The notes beneath the pieces are model-generated. The model had not been told where the DNA came from and did not search any database. It saw nothing but the letters and a program-made list of their open reading frames with translations. A DNA stretch of 64,000 bases from Actinomyces sp. ICM47 (GTDB lineage: Bacteria > Actinomycetota > Actinomycetes > Actinomycetales > Actinomycetaceae), in contig NZ_ALCA01000125.1 of NCBI RefSeq assembly GCF_000278725.1, forward strand, positions 1-64,000, written 5' to 3'. Every line of letters begins with the position of its first letter. The stretch's first letter is position 1. Shown in pieces: positions 52,478 to 64,000 of the stretch. Position numbers and translations under genes: made by a program.

Positions 52478-52954
52478 TTACTGCTCGTCGGGCTCGCCCG
52501 CGGCGGAAATATCGATACCGGACTTGGCCAACGCGTCGCGCAGGGCGTACCAGCCCAGCAGCGCGCACTTAACGCGGTTCGCGAACTGAGACGTGGACTC
52601 CAGAGCGGCCGCATCACCCAGCTCGTCGAGGATCTCGTCGTCGACGCCCAGGTTACGCGAATGCATCATGACTTCCATGTCCCGATAGAGGCGGCTGATC
52701 TCCTCAGCGGACTTGCCCTCCGTCAGGTCGGTCATCATGGACAGCGAGGCGCGCGAGATCGAGCAACCGTCGCCATCCCACTGCATTGATGCAAGGAAGT
52801 CGCCGTCCAGCGTGACGCCCAAAGTGACCTCGTCGCCGCATGTCGGATTCACCTGGTGAGAGGACGCGTCCTGCCCAGAGGGGTCTCCCTCCCCGTGCTT
52901 TTCACGCGCATGGTCCAAGATCACCTGCTGATACAACTGCTCGAGACTACCCAT
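52478..52954 (-). CDS. sufU: SufU, sulfur-relay/Fe-S assembly protein
   Basis: SufU accepts persulfide sulfur from SufS. The 158-residue protein starts at ATG 52954 with GAAAGG upstream. Its zinc ligands and active site are in place: Cys39 and Asp41 (NPTCGDEV), Cys64 (GDGCSIS) and Cys130 (RVKCALL). The length and the insertion between the second and third ligands mark it as SufU rather than IscU. It is between sufS (40 bp) and sufT (10 bp). Confidence 0.95.
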   Translation of the reverse strand: MGSLEQLYQQVILDHAREKHGEGDPSGQDASSHQVNPTCGDEVTLGVTLDGDFLASMQWDGDGCSISRASLSMMTDLTEGKSAEEISRLYRDMEVMMHSRNLGVDDEILDELGDAAALESTSQFANRVKCALLGWYALRDALAKSGIDISAAGEPDEQ

Positions 52955-52993
52955 AGCTACCTTTCTCAAAGGATCCGACGACTCGCACTGATT

Positions 52994-54271
52994 CTACCGA
53001 CCGAAGAAGGCTCGTACCTTCGACAAGCCATCCACCAGACGCTCAATTTCCTCGGGCGTCGTCGTCGGTGCCACCGATGCGCGCGCCGAGGAGCGCACCT
53101 GGAAGAAGGTGTGCAGCGGAATCGCGCAGTGGTGCCCGACGCGAACAGCGACATCCACCGAGTCCATGAACTGGCCGACGTCGTGGGGGTGTACGCCGTC
53201 CACGGCGAAGGCCACGACACCGATGCGGTCCACGTCCGAGGCGGGACCCAGCACGGTGATGCCGTCAATTGAGGAGAGGCCATCGAGCATCATGCGGGTG
53301 AGCGCATGCTCGTGGGCTTCGACGCGGGTCATGTCGAGGCCAGCCAGGTAGCGCAGCGCCTCAGCCCAGGCTGCGATCTGTGCGACGGGCTGGGAACCCG
53401 CTTCGAAGCGCTCGGGCGGTGCCATGAAGGTGGACTCCTCCATGGTGACCCACTCGATCATGGAGCCGCCCGTGAGGACGGGAGGCATCGCAGCCAGCAG
53501 CGTTCGCCGCCCCCACAGCGCACCCGCGCCCGTGGGTCCGAGCATCTTGTGCGAAGAGAAGACCGCGAAGTCTACATCCAGCGTGGACAGGTCGAGAGCC
53601 ATGTGGGCGCTCGACTGGCAGGTGTCCAGCAGGATGAGCGCGCCAACCGCGCGCGCAGCAGCCGTGATGGCGGCGACCGGGGAGACGGCACCCGTCACAT
53701 TGGAGACGTGTGTGAAGGCCACAAGGCGCGTATTTGGCGTGATGACCGACAGGGTGTCGAGGTCGATGCGGCCGTCCGGGGTCAGGTCGAGCCATGCCAG
53801 TTCAGCGCCCGTGCGCGCACACAGTTGCTGCCAGGGAACGATGTTCGCGTGGTGCTCGGCGCGCGTACACACGATGCGGTCGCCGGGTCCCACGCGCATA
53901 GGCGCGGCCTCGTCCCCGCCCAGGCCGCAGGACGCGTTACCCATCGATAGGGCGACCAGGTTGATGGCCTCGGTGGCGTTCTTCGTCCACACGATCTCGT
54001 CCGGGTTTGCACCCACGAACGAGGCCAGAGTGCCCCTCGCGCTCTCGAAGGCGTCGGTCGCTTCGTCACCCAGCAGGTGCGTGCCCCTGTGGACGGCACC
54101 GTTGGAGCGCCGGTAGAAGTCAGCCTCGGCGTTGATAACGGCCTCAGGCTTTTGCGAGGTCGCCGACGCATCGAGGTACGCAATGGGTGCCCCGCCGCGC
54201 CCGACGCGACTCAGGATCGGGAAGTCTGATCGGATCGCGTCGAGCTCGGCGGCGGTGAAGTCCTTGGACAC
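52994..54271 (-). CDS. sufS: Cysteine desulfurase SufS
   Basis: This PLP enzyme removes sulfur from cysteine for cluster assembly. The protein has 425 residues, with the PLP lysine Lys242 in FSSHKMLGPTG and the persulfide-forming Cys382 in RVGHHCAIP. The short loop around this Cys is that of group II (SufS) desulfurases, which need SufU as partner, present next door. Only five bases separate it from sufC. Confidence 0.97.
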   Translation of the reverse strand: MSKDFTAAELDAIRSDFPILSRVGRGGAPIAYLDASATSQKPEAVINAEADFYRRSNGAVHRGTHLLGDEATDAFESARGTLASFVGANPDEIVWTKNATEAINLVALSMGNASCGLGGDEAAPMRVGPGDRIVCTRAEHHANIVPWQQLCARTGAELAWLDLTPDGRIDLDTLSVITPNTRLVAFTHVSNVTGAVSPVAAITAAARAVGALILLDTCQSSAHMALDLSTLDVDFAVFSSHKMLGPTGAGALWGRRTLLAAMPPVLTGGSMIEWVTMEESTFMAPPERFEAGSQPVAQIAAWAEALRYLAGLDMTRVEAHEHALTRMMLDGLSSIDGITVLGPASDVDRIGVVAFAVDGVHPHDVGQFMDSVDVAVRVGHHCAIPLHTFFQVRSSARASVAPTTTPEEIERLVDGLSKVRAFFGR

Positions 54272-54276
54272 GGGTA

Positions 54277-55029
54277 TCAGAGACCCAGGTACTTGTCGTA
54301 GCCGTTCTCTTCGAGTTCGTCGGCGAGCTCGGGGCCACCCTGGGCGGCGACGTGGCCGTCGACGAACACGTGAACGTGGCTGGGCTTGATGTAGCGCAGG
54401 ATGCGGGTGTAGTGCGTGATCAGCATGACGCCGCAGCCGGTCTCGCCGTGGACGCGGTTGACGCCCTCGGAGACGATGCGCAGCGCGTCGACGTCAAGGC
54501 CGGAGTCAGTCTCGTCGAGGACGGCGAAGGAGGGCTTGAGCAGCTCCATCTGAAGGATCTCCAGGCGCTTCTTCTCGCCGCCGGAGAAGCCGACGTTGAC
54601 GTCGCGCTCGGCGAAGTCGGGGTCCATGCGCAGGTTTTCCATGGAGGTCTTCATCTCCTTGACCCACGTACGCAGGGCGGGAGCCTTGCCATCGATAGCG
54701 GTCTTGGCGGTGCGCAGGAAGTTGGAGACGGACACGCCCGCAACCTCGACGGGGTACTGCATGGCCAGGAACAGGCCAGCCTTGGCGCGCTCGTCGACGC
54801 TCATGTCGGTGATGAGCTGATCGTCGAGCCAGGCTTCACCGGAGGTGATCTCGTAGTCGGGGTGACCGGCGAGGGCGTAGGCCATGGTGGACTTACCGGA
54901 GCCGTTGGGACCCATGATGGCGTGGATTTCGCCGGAGTTGATGGTGAGGTTGACGCCCTTGAGGATTTCCTTGGGACCCTCGGCGGTCTCGACGGAGACG
55001 TGCAGGTCCTTAATGCGCAGAGTCGACAT
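54277..55029 (-). CDS. sufC: Fe-S cluster assembly ATPase SufC
   Basis: SufC is the ATPase of the SufBCD scaffold. The 250-residue ABC-type protein has Walker A GPNGSGKS (40-47), the signature FSGGEKKRLEILQ and Walker B FAVLDETDSGLD, with the DETDSG variant typical of SufC. It is not a transporter component. It is located between sufD and sufS. Confidence 0.97.
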   Translation of the reverse strand: MSTLRIKDLHVSVETAEGPKEILKGVNLTINSGEIHAIMGPNGSGKSTMAYALAGHPDYEITSGEAWLDDQLITDMSVDERAKAGLFLAMQYPVEVAGVSVSNFLRTAKTAIDGKAPALRTWVKEMKTSMENLRMDPDFAERDVNVGFSGGEKKRLEILQMELLKPSFAVLDETDSGLDVDALRIVSEGVNRVHGETGCGVMLITHYTRILRYIKPSHVHVFVDGHVAAQGGPELADELEENGYDKYLGL

Positions 55030-55045
55030 GTGTATTCCTTAAAAC

Positions 55046-56236
55046 TCAGTTGTTACGGGACTTGGCCAGCTCGGCCTCAACGGTTGCCATGAGGTGCTCG
55101 ACCACCTCGGGGACGCCAATCTGGTTGATCAGCTCGGCGAAGAAGCCGCGCACGACCAAGCGGCGGGCCTCGGCCTCCGGGACGCCACGGCTCATCAGGT
55201 AGAAGAGCTGCTCGTCGTCGAAGCGACCGGTCGCGGACGCGTGGCCCGCACCTTCAATTTCGCCGTTCTCGATCTCGAGGTTGGGCACGGAGTCGGCCTT
55301 GGCACCTTCGGTGAGCACGAGGTTACGGTTCAGCTCGTAGGTGTCCGTGCCGTCGGCGGCCTCGCGGATCAGGCAGTCGCCGATCCACACCGAGTGTGCG
55401 TCCTTGCCCTGCAGGGCTCCCTTGTAGGTGACGCGCGAGAAGCACTTGGGCTGGGAGTGGTCAACGAACACTCGGTGCTCGAGGTGCTGGCCGCCGTCCA
55501 CGAAGTAAATGCCGAGCATGGTCAGCTCAGCGCCAGGACCGCGGAAATCAGTATCCGCGCACAGACGCACAAGGTCGCCGCCGAAGGTGACGACGATGTG
55601 GGTGAGTTTAGAGTCGCGGCCCAGGGCCAGGCGCTGGTTCGAGGCGTGCAGGACAGTGTCGTCCCATTCCTGCAGCGACACGACGGTCAGGTTCGCGCTA
55701 TCACCGGTCTCGACCTCGACGGTCTGGTTCAGAGCGGCCTGCGCGGAGCCGGCGTGCGAGAGGATGACGGTGGCCTTGGAGAAAGCACCTGCGCGAATCA
55801 TGAGGTGCTGCGCACGGGTGCCCTCGACGTTAGCAACGTTGATGCGCACCGGAGCGTCCAGCTCGGCTTCGGCCGGGATCTCAACGACCGTCGCCTGCTC
55901 GAAGCCGTTCCAAGCGACGACGGCGGTGCGGTCGCCGGGAGCCAGGACGGTGCCCAGGCGCTTGTCATCACGCGCGACGGTCTCGACGGTAACCGGCGCG
56001 GGAGCGTCCACCGTGACGGGGGCATCGCCCGCGTCGTAGTTGGCGGGTTCAAACAGGCGCTCGATGCGACGCATCGGGGTGAAGCGCCAGTCCTCTTCGC
56101 GGCCGTGCGGCACGGCAATGTCGTCCAGCTCGAAGGAGGTCGGGCGGTCGGCGCGCGAGGGGTGCGCCTTCTCGGAGCCGCCCCCGTGCGAGTGGGCCTT
56201 GTTCATGGTCTCGGCAATAGTGTTGGGGGTCGTCAT
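55046..56236 (-). CDS. sufD: Fe-S cluster assembly protein SufD
   Basis: SufD forms the SufBC2D scaffold. The 396-residue protein has the parallel beta-helix core shared with SufB, with LNRNLVLTEGAKADSVPNLE and the C-terminal DDEQLFYLMSRGVPEAEARR motif common to SufB and SufD. The length is normal. Its start overlaps the sufB stop by one base. Confidence 0.95.
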   Translation of the reverse strand: MTTPNTIAETMNKAHSHGGGSEKAHPSRADRPTSFELDDIAVPHGREEDWRFTPMRRIERLFEPANYDAGDAPVTVDAPAPVTVETVARDDKRLGTVLAPGDRTAVVAWNGFEQATVVEIPAEAELDAPVRINVANVEGTRAQHLMIRAGAFSKATVILSHAGSAQAALNQTVEVETGDSANLTVVSLQEWDDTVLHASNQRLALGRDSKLTHIVVTFGGDLVRLCADTDFRGPGAELTMLGIYFVDGGQHLEHRVFVDHSQPKCFSRVTYKGALQGKDAHSVWIGDCLIREAADGTDTYELNRNLVLTEGAKADSVPNLEIENGEIEGAGHASATGRFDDEQLFYLMSRGVPEAEARRLVVRGFFAELINQIGVPEVVEHLMATVEAELAKSRNN

Positions 56237-57681
56237 CAGCCGACGGATCCTTCCATCTGCAGTTCAATGAGGCGGTTGAGCTCGAGGGCGTACTCCATGG
56301 GCAGCTCCTTGGCGATCGGCTCAACGAAGCCACGCACGATCGTCGCCATGGCCTCGTTCTCGTCGAGGCCTCGGCTCATGAGGTAGAAGAGCTGATCGGC
56401 GCTCACCTTGGTGACGGTGGCTTCGTGCCCCATCTCAACGTCATCGGTGCGCACATCCACGTAGGGGTATGTGTCGGTACGCGAAATCTTGTCCACCAGC
56501 AGGGCATCGCACAGCACGTTCGACTTAGAGTGACGGGCACGCGCATTGACCTGGACGAGGCCACGGTAGGACGTGCGGCCACCGCCGCGCGAGACGGACT
56601 TCGACACGATGGAGGACGAGGTATGGGGTGCCATGTGCACCATCTTGGCTCCGGTGTCCTGCTGCTGGCCGGGGCCAGCGAAGCCGATGGACAGGGTCTC
56701 GCCGCGGGCGTGCTCGCCCATGAGGAAGCAGGCGGGGTACTTCATGGTGATCGCGGCCCCCATGTTGCCGTCGACCCATTCCATGGTGCCGCCTTCTTCG
56801 ACGATAGCGCGCTGGGTGACCAGGTTGAGGACGTTCGTCGACCAGTTCTGGATTGTCGTGTAGCGAACGCGTGCGTCCTTCTTCACGAAGATTTCAATGA
56901 CGCCGGAGTGCAGAGAGTTCTCGTCGTAAATCGGGGCGGTGCAGCCTTCGACGTAGTGGACGTAGGATCCCTCGTCGGCAATGATGAGCGTGCGCTCGAA
57001 CTGGCCCATCGCAGACGTGTTGATACGGAAGTAGGCCTGAAGCGGGATGGTCACGTGCACTCCCTTGGGGACGTACACGAAGGAACCACCCGACCATGCA
57101 GCCGTGTTCAGCGCGGAGAACTTGTTGTCGCCCGCGGGCACGCACTTGCCGAAGTATTCCTCGAAGATCTCGGGATACTCACGCAGACCGGTGTCGGTAT
57201 CCGTGAAAATGACGCCCTGGCGCTCGAGGTCTTCCTGGATCTGCTGGTAGACGACCTCGGACTCGTACTGGGCAGCGACGCCGGAGACCAGGCGGGCCTT
57301 CTCAGCTTCGGGGATACCCAGGCGGTCGTAGGTGTCACGGATTTCTTCGGGCAGGTCCTCCCAGTCATTGACCTGTCGATCCGTGGGACGCACGTAGTAC
57401 TTGAAAGCGTCGAAATCAACGTGGGAGAGGTCCGGACCCCACGCCGGCATCGGCTTGCGCTCGAACAGCTCCAGCGCCTTCAGGCGACGCTCCCGCATCC
57501 ACTGCGGCTCGCCCTTGACATCCGAAATAAAACGGACAATTTCTTCATTAATGCCGGTGGGGACATCCTTGGAGTAGTCGTCGGAATCGTGCCAACCGTA
57601 TTCGTAACCGCCAATCGACTCGATGATCTCGTCATCGGTCATACGACGGTCTTCAGCGCCCACGGCGGGTGCCTGCGTCAT
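56236..57681 (-). CDS. sufB: Fe-S cluster assembly protein SufB
   Basis: SufB is the scaffold subunit on which the cluster is built. The protein has 481 residues, with the family blocks FVYVPKGVHVTIPLQAYFRI, EGGTMEWVDGNMG and the C-terminal DQLFYLMSRGLDENEAM. The cysteine in SNVLCDALLVD lies in the region that binds the nascent cluster. It is the first structural gene after sufR with 32 bp between. Confidence 0.97.
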   Translation of the reverse strand: MTQAPAVGAEDRRMTDDEIIESIGGYEYGWHDSDDYSKDVPTGINEEIVRFISDVKGEPQWMRERRLKALELFERKPMPAWGPDLSHVDFDAFKYYVRPTDRQVNDWEDLPEEIRDTYDRLGIPEAEKARLVSGVAAQYESEVVYQQIQEDLERQGVIFTDTDTGLREYPEIFEEYFGKCVPAGDNKFSALNTAAWSGGSFVYVPKGVHVTIPLQAYFRINTSAMGQFERTLIIADEGSYVHYVEGCTAPIYDENSLHSGVIEIFVKKDARVRYTTIQNWSTNVLNLVTQRAIVEEGGTMEWVDGNMGAAITMKYPACFLMGEHARGETLSIGFAGPGQQQDTGAKMVHMAPHTSSSIVSKSVSRGGGRTSYRGLVQVNARARHSKSNVLCDALLVDKISRTDTYPYVDVRTDDVEMGHEATVTKVSADQLFYLMSRGLDENEAMATIVRGFVEPIAKELPMEYALELNRLIELQMEGSVG

Positions 57682-57713
57682 AGTTGTGTCAACCTCTCGT
57701 TCTTACCTGTGTG

Positions 57714-58409
57714 CTACTTGCGTCGCACATTCCTCGCACCCGGGCGGATGATGGGCATGCCCACCGGGATGTGGGTGGTGCACACGTGTCCCCCGCCCGC
57801 AAGCGTGGAAAGTCTCTGGACGTGCACGTCGAGCAGCTTGCCAAAGGCAATCGTCTCGGCGTCGCACAGCTGGGGGAAGTCCCCCGCTACGTTCTGGATT
57901 GGGCAGTGACCCTGGCACAGTTGAACGGCCAGCGTGCCACCTCCAATGTCTCGGACTGTCGCGGCGTACCCGTCCTGCGTAAGCGCGTCGGCAAGCGCCT
58001 GAGCACGGACTCGAGGGTCCGATCCCGCGTCACGCACAATGGGCGCGTAACGGCGCTCGATCTCGCGCGAGCGCGCAGCTGCGAAAGACTCGACGGCTTC
58101 CTCACCCCCGACTTGCCCCAGGTATCCCAGTGCCTTGGAAGCCAAGTCGGAGTATCCGTCGGCGAGGTGGATGTGTGCCCGCTCGGTGGCGACGTAGTGA
58201 CGCGCGGGGCGCCCGCGCCCCCGCTTGGAGGGCGCACCGGGTTCGTGCTCAGCGATCTCCTTGGACTCCAGCAGCAGCGTGATGTGGCGGCGCACGGCCG
58301 CCGTCGTCAGGCCGAGGACCTTGGCAATCGCCGAGGCCGTCACCGGCCCCTTTTCGACGATGAGATCGAGCACCTGCTGACGAGTTGTGGCGTCTACTTC
58401 TTCGGCCAC
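57714..58409 (-). CDS. sufR: SufR, Fe-S-sensing repressor of the suf operon
   Basis: This 231-residue regulator has a winged-helix DNA-binding domain (about 8-65, with ASAIAKVLGLTTAAVRRHIT as recognition region) and a C-terminal sensor domain. Four cysteines, Cys165, Cys169, Cys182 and Cys210, are placed like the cluster ligands of SufR; CPIQNVAGDFPQLC is the diagnostic block. With cluster bound, it represses its own operon. It is the first gene of the suf operon, the usual actinobacterial arrangement. Confidence 0.95.
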   Translation of the reverse strand: MAEEVDATTRQQVLDLIVEKGPVTASAIAKVLGLTTAAVRRHITLLLESKEIAEHEPGAPSKRGRGRPARHYVATERAHIHLADGYSDLASKALGYLGQVGGEEAVESFAAARSREIERRYAPIVRDAGSDPRVRAQALADALTQDGYAATVRDIGGGTLAVQLCQGHCPIQNVAGDFPQLCDAETIAFGKLLDVHVQRLSTLAGGGHVCTTHIPVGMPIIRPGARNVRRK

Positions 58410-58564
58410 CTGTCCTCCGCTCCGACACGCAAGTCGCGCGCCCCAATCCGTGCTTTTCTCTGGGAAGAAGTCTACGCTAATTTGGATAAAGAGGCGTTGC
58501 GAAAAGCGTGTCAGAGTGTTACACGACCCACATGTCGAGGGACTTATGGCCTATTACCTGACAA
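58410..58564 (-). promoter_or_regulatory. Probable promoter region of the suf operon
   Basis: The 155 bp upstream of sufR contain the operon promoter by position. A GTGT-N9-ACAC inverted arrangement near 58508-58524 could be a SufR operator, but the match is weak and I give it low weight. No terminator for the upstream Nudix gene was seen. Confidence 0.35.
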
Positions 58565-60933
<2,369 letters not shown>

Positions 60934-60960
60934 TCAGCTTAACACTGCACGAACGACTCG

Positions 60961-60992
60961 TCCCCCGCTGACCTGGGCAGATCAGCGGGGGA
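60961..60992. terminator. Hairpin between steB and pyrG
   Basis: An 11-bp GC-rich stem with a 10-base loop lies in the 136-bp gap after the steB stop. No T-run follows, so it may be a weak or Rho-assisted terminator. Confidence 0.55.
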
Positions 60993-61021
60993 CGACGAAG
61001 CAAATCGCGTCGTGACGCGCT

Positions 61022-61903
61022 TTACTTGTTGCTCGGGATGACAGACTGTGCGCCGGAACCCACGCCGTAGGCGCGCGCTCCAGTCGCCTTGGTCGACAGG
61101 GCGAGCGCGGTATCGACCGTCGCGAGGGTGGTACCCACCGAATCGACGGTCGTCACGGCGGTGCCGGCGCTGCGGATGCGGGAGATCATCGCGTCGCGCG
61201 AGGAAGCATCACCCACGACCACGCCGGAGGTGGAGCCGACGGCCTGCGCCATGCCCACCCAGGCGTCAGGACTCGTAGGAGCGGACGAGGCCGTGGCCGC
61301 GTTCTGTGCACGCGCACCGATAGCAACAAGAGTCGTGGCCTTGCCGGTGGGATCCTCGTCGATCATCATGAGCGGGGTCGACTTGTCGGTGAGGATCTGG
61401 CGCAGCAGGTCGGTCTCGGAGCCGCTCGAGGTCAGGACCTGGACGATGGAGTAGCCCACGACGCCATCGGCGCTGGCGGTCTTAGCGGCGGCAGACTCAA
61501 GATGAGAGGCCAGCGACGTCGACAGCGTGGCACGGTACTGGCTCATGGAGGTGGACTGCCAGTTGTCGGTCAGCGTCACGCGACCGACGACGGACGCACC
61601 CGCGTCGGTCAACGTGGAGCGTACAGCGGCCACGTCATCGTCGGAGGCACCGGGTAGCACAACGAGCGCGACCTGGGTGCCGGTCAGTGAGCCGGTCAGG
61701 GACGAGGACGCGAGGGCCTTGAGGCCCGCGGCTTCAGCTTCGGCCTGTGCGCTTAGCTGCGGGTCGGAGGCGGCCGCAGACGACGAGCGGTTCATGCCCG
61801 TATTGATCGTGCGCTGCAGGGGCCCGGCCCCCAGGACGACGCCAACGGCCAGCGCCATGAAGATCCCGATGATCGAGACAACGTGGTAACGGAAGTTAAT
61901 CAT
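61022..61903 (-). CDS. steB: SteB/MctB-family membrane protein
   Basis: The 293-residue protein has a single N-terminal membrane helix (about 8-28) and an extracytoplasmic domain of about 260 residues rich in Ala, Ser and Thr. It corresponds to the MctB/SteB family. The mycobacterial member was proposed as a channel or copper export factor, and the corynebacterial SteA-SteB pair recruits the cell-division hydrolase RipA. The steA stop overlaps its start by four bases, which favours the cell-division role here. Confidence 0.88.
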   Translation of the reverse strand: MINFRYHVVSIIGIFMALAVGVVLGAGPLQRTINTGMNRSSSAAASDPQLSAQAEAEAAGLKALASSSLTGSLTGTQVALVVLPGASDDDVAAVRSTLTDAGASVVGRVTLTDNWQSTSMSQYRATLSTSLASHLESAAAKTASADGVVGYSIVQVLTSSGSETDLLRQILTDKSTPLMMIDEDPTGKATTLVAIGARAQNAATASSAPTSPDAWVGMAQAVGSTSGVVVGDASSRDAMISRIRSAGTAVTTVDSVGTTLATVDTALALSTKATGARAYGVGSGAQSVIPSNK

Positions 61904-63045
61904 TGGGTTCCTCCAGCAAGATGCGGCAGCGACGTAAAGAGCGACGTGATCGGGTACAGCAGATCGTTACCCCACGGGGTGGACCACAGGGCGACGCCCA
62001 TGAGAATGACTGCGACGACCGCAAGCATCACGAGCGTCCATCCGCGCGGGCGGGGACGGAATGTGGCAGCGACGGCGTGGGCTCCGATCAGGCGCGAGCC
62101 GCACGCAAGGCGTGAGAAGAAGGCCGGGGCGACGAGGGAACGCCCTGCGTCGACCAGCTCGGCCTCTCCGTAGGAGACGCCGGCAGTCACGACAGCACTG
62201 GCATCCGAATGGGCTGCGACGACCATTGCGGCATCAAGTGACGTTCCGGACATCGCGACAGAGTCGTAGACGATGCCCATACGATCTAGGCGCTCGGAGC
62301 CGGGAGCCAGGCCGTCACCGCCGACGCGCACGATGAAGGAGCTGGCCTTGCGGATCGCTTTCTCGCTCATGAGTTCGGCGTCCCCGATCACAGCATCGAG
62401 CGTCAGGTGCGCTTTGAGGGCGACGTCCGCTCCCCCGTCCACCGCCACGACGTAGGGGGCCGCTTCGGCGCGCCACCGCGCGAGCGCGCGCAGCTCGCCA
62501 GCAGCGTCGGATGCATCAGTCACCAGCAGGACGGGACGGTTGCCGAGCTCGTGCAGCTGAGGAACACCCTCACCACGTAGGACAGTTGCTCCATCCTTCG
62601 CCAGATAGTCCTCGATCGCGCCCTCAAAACCTGCGAAGAGAGCTGCGGAGTCAGCGACCTCGATCTCGAGGTCCTCGTCCTCGACCCGCTTACCAGTGGC
62701 GATAACGGTGCTTTCGAGCAGCACTTTGCCGCCCGTAACCGTCACTTCCTGTCCTTCGCGCAAGGACATAATGTCCTGTCCCAGGTCATCCACGAGGAGG
62801 ATGCCGGCATCAAGAATGAGCCGTGGACCCAACGCGGCCGTGCGCCCCGTCAGCGAGGGCTGCGCGTTGAGGACCGCAACGGGGCCGGCAGCCACGAGCG
62901 CAGCGGCGCTATCCTTGTCGAGGTCGGCAACGTTAATGACGGCGATATCGCCCGTCTCAAGGCGCGTCGCCAGGTGCTTGGGCCGGTCGTCAATGCGAAC
63001 CCGCCCGCTCCGGGCACTTGCTGTTGTTGAACGTGTGTCACTCAT
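61900..63045 (-). CDS. steA: SteA, thiamine-pyrophosphokinase-like cytokinesis protein
   Basis: The protein has 381 residues. The region after about 180 (VAVDGGADVALKAHLTLDAVIGDAEL as a block) is like the thiamine pyrophosphokinase fold, and the C-terminus carries one membrane helix near 337-357 followed by a short tail. In corynebacteria SteA works with SteB in recruiting peptidoglycan hydrolase RipA. It overlaps recN and steB by four bases each, matching the conserved recN-steA-steB-pyrG order. Confidence 0.9.
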   Translation of the reverse strand: MSDTRSTTASARSGRVRIDDRPKHLATRLETGDIAVINVADLDKDSAAALVAAGPVAVLNAQPSLTGRTAALGPRLILDAGILLVDDLGQDIMSLREGQEVTVTGGKVLLESTVIATGKRVEDEDLEIEVADSAALFAGFEGAIEDYLAKDGATVLRGEGVPQLHELGNRPVLLVTDASDAAGELRALARWRAEAAPYVVAVDGGADVALKAHLTLDAVIGDAELMSEKAIRKASSFIVRVGGDGLAPGSERLDRMGIVYDSVAMSGTSLDAAMVVAAHSDASAVVTAGVSYGEAELVDAGRSLVAPAFFSRLACGSRLIGAHAVAATFRPRPRGWTLVMLAVVAVILMGVALWSTPWGNDLLYPITSLFTSLPHLAGGTQ

Positions 63046-64000
63046 CCCTGCGATTGTGACACGGCGGAGGCCAGGACGCGCGATGCGTGGCGGCGCGCCG
63101 CCTGCGAGTGCGGATCCCCACCCATCATGCGGGTCAGCTCGGCCTCGCGCTCCGCGCCTGTCACCTCGCGGACGCTGGTCGTGCCATCAGTTTTTTCGAT
63201 GACCAGGTGTTGGTCGCCGAAGGCTGCGACCTGAGCCAGGTGGGTGACGACGATGACCTGGCGCGATGCGGCAAGACGCTTCAGACGCGCGCCAACCTCC
63301 CTTGCGGTCTGCCCGCCGATACCAGCGTCGATCTCGTCGAAGATAAACGTCGATGAGGCCTCAGTGCGCCCCAGCATCAGCTCCAGGGCGAGCATGACGC
63401 GCGAGAGTTCACCGCCGGATGCACCCTGGCCGAGCGGGCGCGCGGGCGCGTGCGGGTGCGGCTGGAGGCGGAAGACAACCGTCTCGCAGCCGTGCGAGGT
63501 CGGCTTGGTGGCCTCCAGGTCGATGTCAAGGGTCGCGTCGGGCATCGCGAGGGCGTGGAGCTCCTCGTTGACGCCTGCGGCCAACTCGCGGGCCAGGCGC
63601 GTACGTGCCTTCGTCAGGCGCGCACCGACATCGAGGACGAGACTCTGAGCCGCGGCCAGCTCGCGCTCAACGACCTCGGGGTCCGAGGCCGGGGCAGACA
63701 GCTCATCCACGCGCGCTCGAGCGTCATCCGCCCAGGTCAGCAAAGACTCAACGTCGGCCGCACGCCCGCGCAGGACATCCTTGATGGCTGCGCGTCGCGC
63801 ATGAATCTGCGCGAGGCGCTCCGGGTCCGCGTCCAAGCGGGACAGGTAGACCGCGATGTCGTCTGCCAGTGCATCCAATTCGAGTGCCTGACTGCGCGCC
63901 CGCCCGGCGAACTCTGCCACGGCCTCGTCGAAGCGAGAGGCGTCATCCAGCTGAGCGTAGGCACTGCGCGCGGACTCGACCGCCCCCGAAAAGTCGCCGC
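63042..64000 (-). CDS. recN: DNA repair protein RecN (C-terminal part, truncated by window edge)
   Basis: RecN is an SMC-like ATPase acting early in double-strand break repair. Only the last 319 or so codons are in the window; the frame remains open to base 64000 and the N-terminal Walker A lies outside. Visible are a coiled-coil region (about 63600-64000), the ABC signature ASGGELSRVMLALE, Walker B STFIFDEIDAGIGG and the switch region VIVVTHLAQVAA. The stop overlaps the steA start by four bases. Confidence 0.95.
   Translation of the reverse strand, partial: GDFSGAVESARSAYAQLDDASRFDEAVAEFAGRARSQALELDALADDIAVYLSRLDADPERLAQIHARRAAIKDVLRGRAADVESLLTWADDARARVDELSAPASDPEVVERELAAAQSLVLDVGARLTKARTRLARELAAGVNEELHALAMPDATLDIDLEATKPTSHGCETVVFRLQPHPHAPARPLGQGASGGELSRVMLALELMLGRTEASSTFIFDEIDAGIGGQTAREVGARLKRLAASRQVIVVTHLAQVAAFGDQHLVIEKTDGTTSVREVTGAEREAELTRMMGGDPHSQAARRHASRVLASAVSQSQG

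Overview
The window is 64 kb of a high-GC, gene-dense chromosome from an actinobacterium. The pupylation genes, the sufR-B-D-C-S-U-T order, the recN-steA-steB-pyrG-nudix block and SOS boxes of the TCGAAC-N4-GTTCGA type all point there. Codon use and gene content suggest the Actinomyces/Schaalia group, but that is an inference; no rRNA or other taxonomic marker is present.

Layout. 1-2340: an IS30-family element has cut through a LacI-family regulator. Only the regulator's C-terminus remains in the window, followed by a pair of LacI-type operators and about 1 kb with no supportable gene but several strong palindromes. 2342-2881: a gene of unknown function. 2946-14292 (minus): one long run of mostly overlapping genes, trmI-arc-dop-pup-pafA-FKBP-aroC-aroK-aroB-aroK-like-efp-nusB. 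It couples tRNA methylation, pupylation (with no proteasome genes at the locus), the shikimate pathway and translation/antitermination factors. 14371-20393: RecB-type nuclease, an aldo/keto-reductase fold protein lacking its catalytic residues, a small acidic protein, an FAD oxidoreductase, a MazG-like protein, a DsbA-like protein, tRNA-Leu(GAG), a MarR regulator and a HAD phosphatase.

20400-30135: an SOS mutagenesis region with dnaE2 and imuA'-imuB, each preceded by a LexA box, and between them a zinc alcohol dehydrogenase and a SWIM/SNF2 helicase. 30270-37358: PEBP protein, TrmL, a membrane protein, lipoamide dehydrogenase and a two-lipoyl E2 acyltransferase, a membrane pseudokinase-like protein and a DUF4191 protein. 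37503-41246: an amino-acid-type ABC transporter with two tandem lipoprotein binding proteins; both have the same motif upstream. 41378-47794: ABC-F ATPase, a queuosine-precursor transporter coupled to tgt, a zinc metallopeptidase and an acyl-CoA ligase.

47802-51847 is an accessory pair, a very large SNF2-type helicase translationally coupled to a DUF4391 protein. Relatives of these families occur in defence loci with methyltransferase and nuclease genes, which are absent here. 52033-58409 is the complete suf iron-sulfur operon with its SufR repressor at the promoter-proximal end. 58565-64000 holds a Nudix hydrolase, pyrG, steB, steA and the 3' part of recN, which runs off the window.

Most of the window is conserved core genome. 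The parts most worth a second look are the IS30-broken LacI locus, the pupylation operon without a proteasome, the SOS mutasome with its two LexA boxes, the duplicated binding proteins with a shared operator, the catalytically stripped aldo/keto reductase and the helicase/DUF4391 pair.
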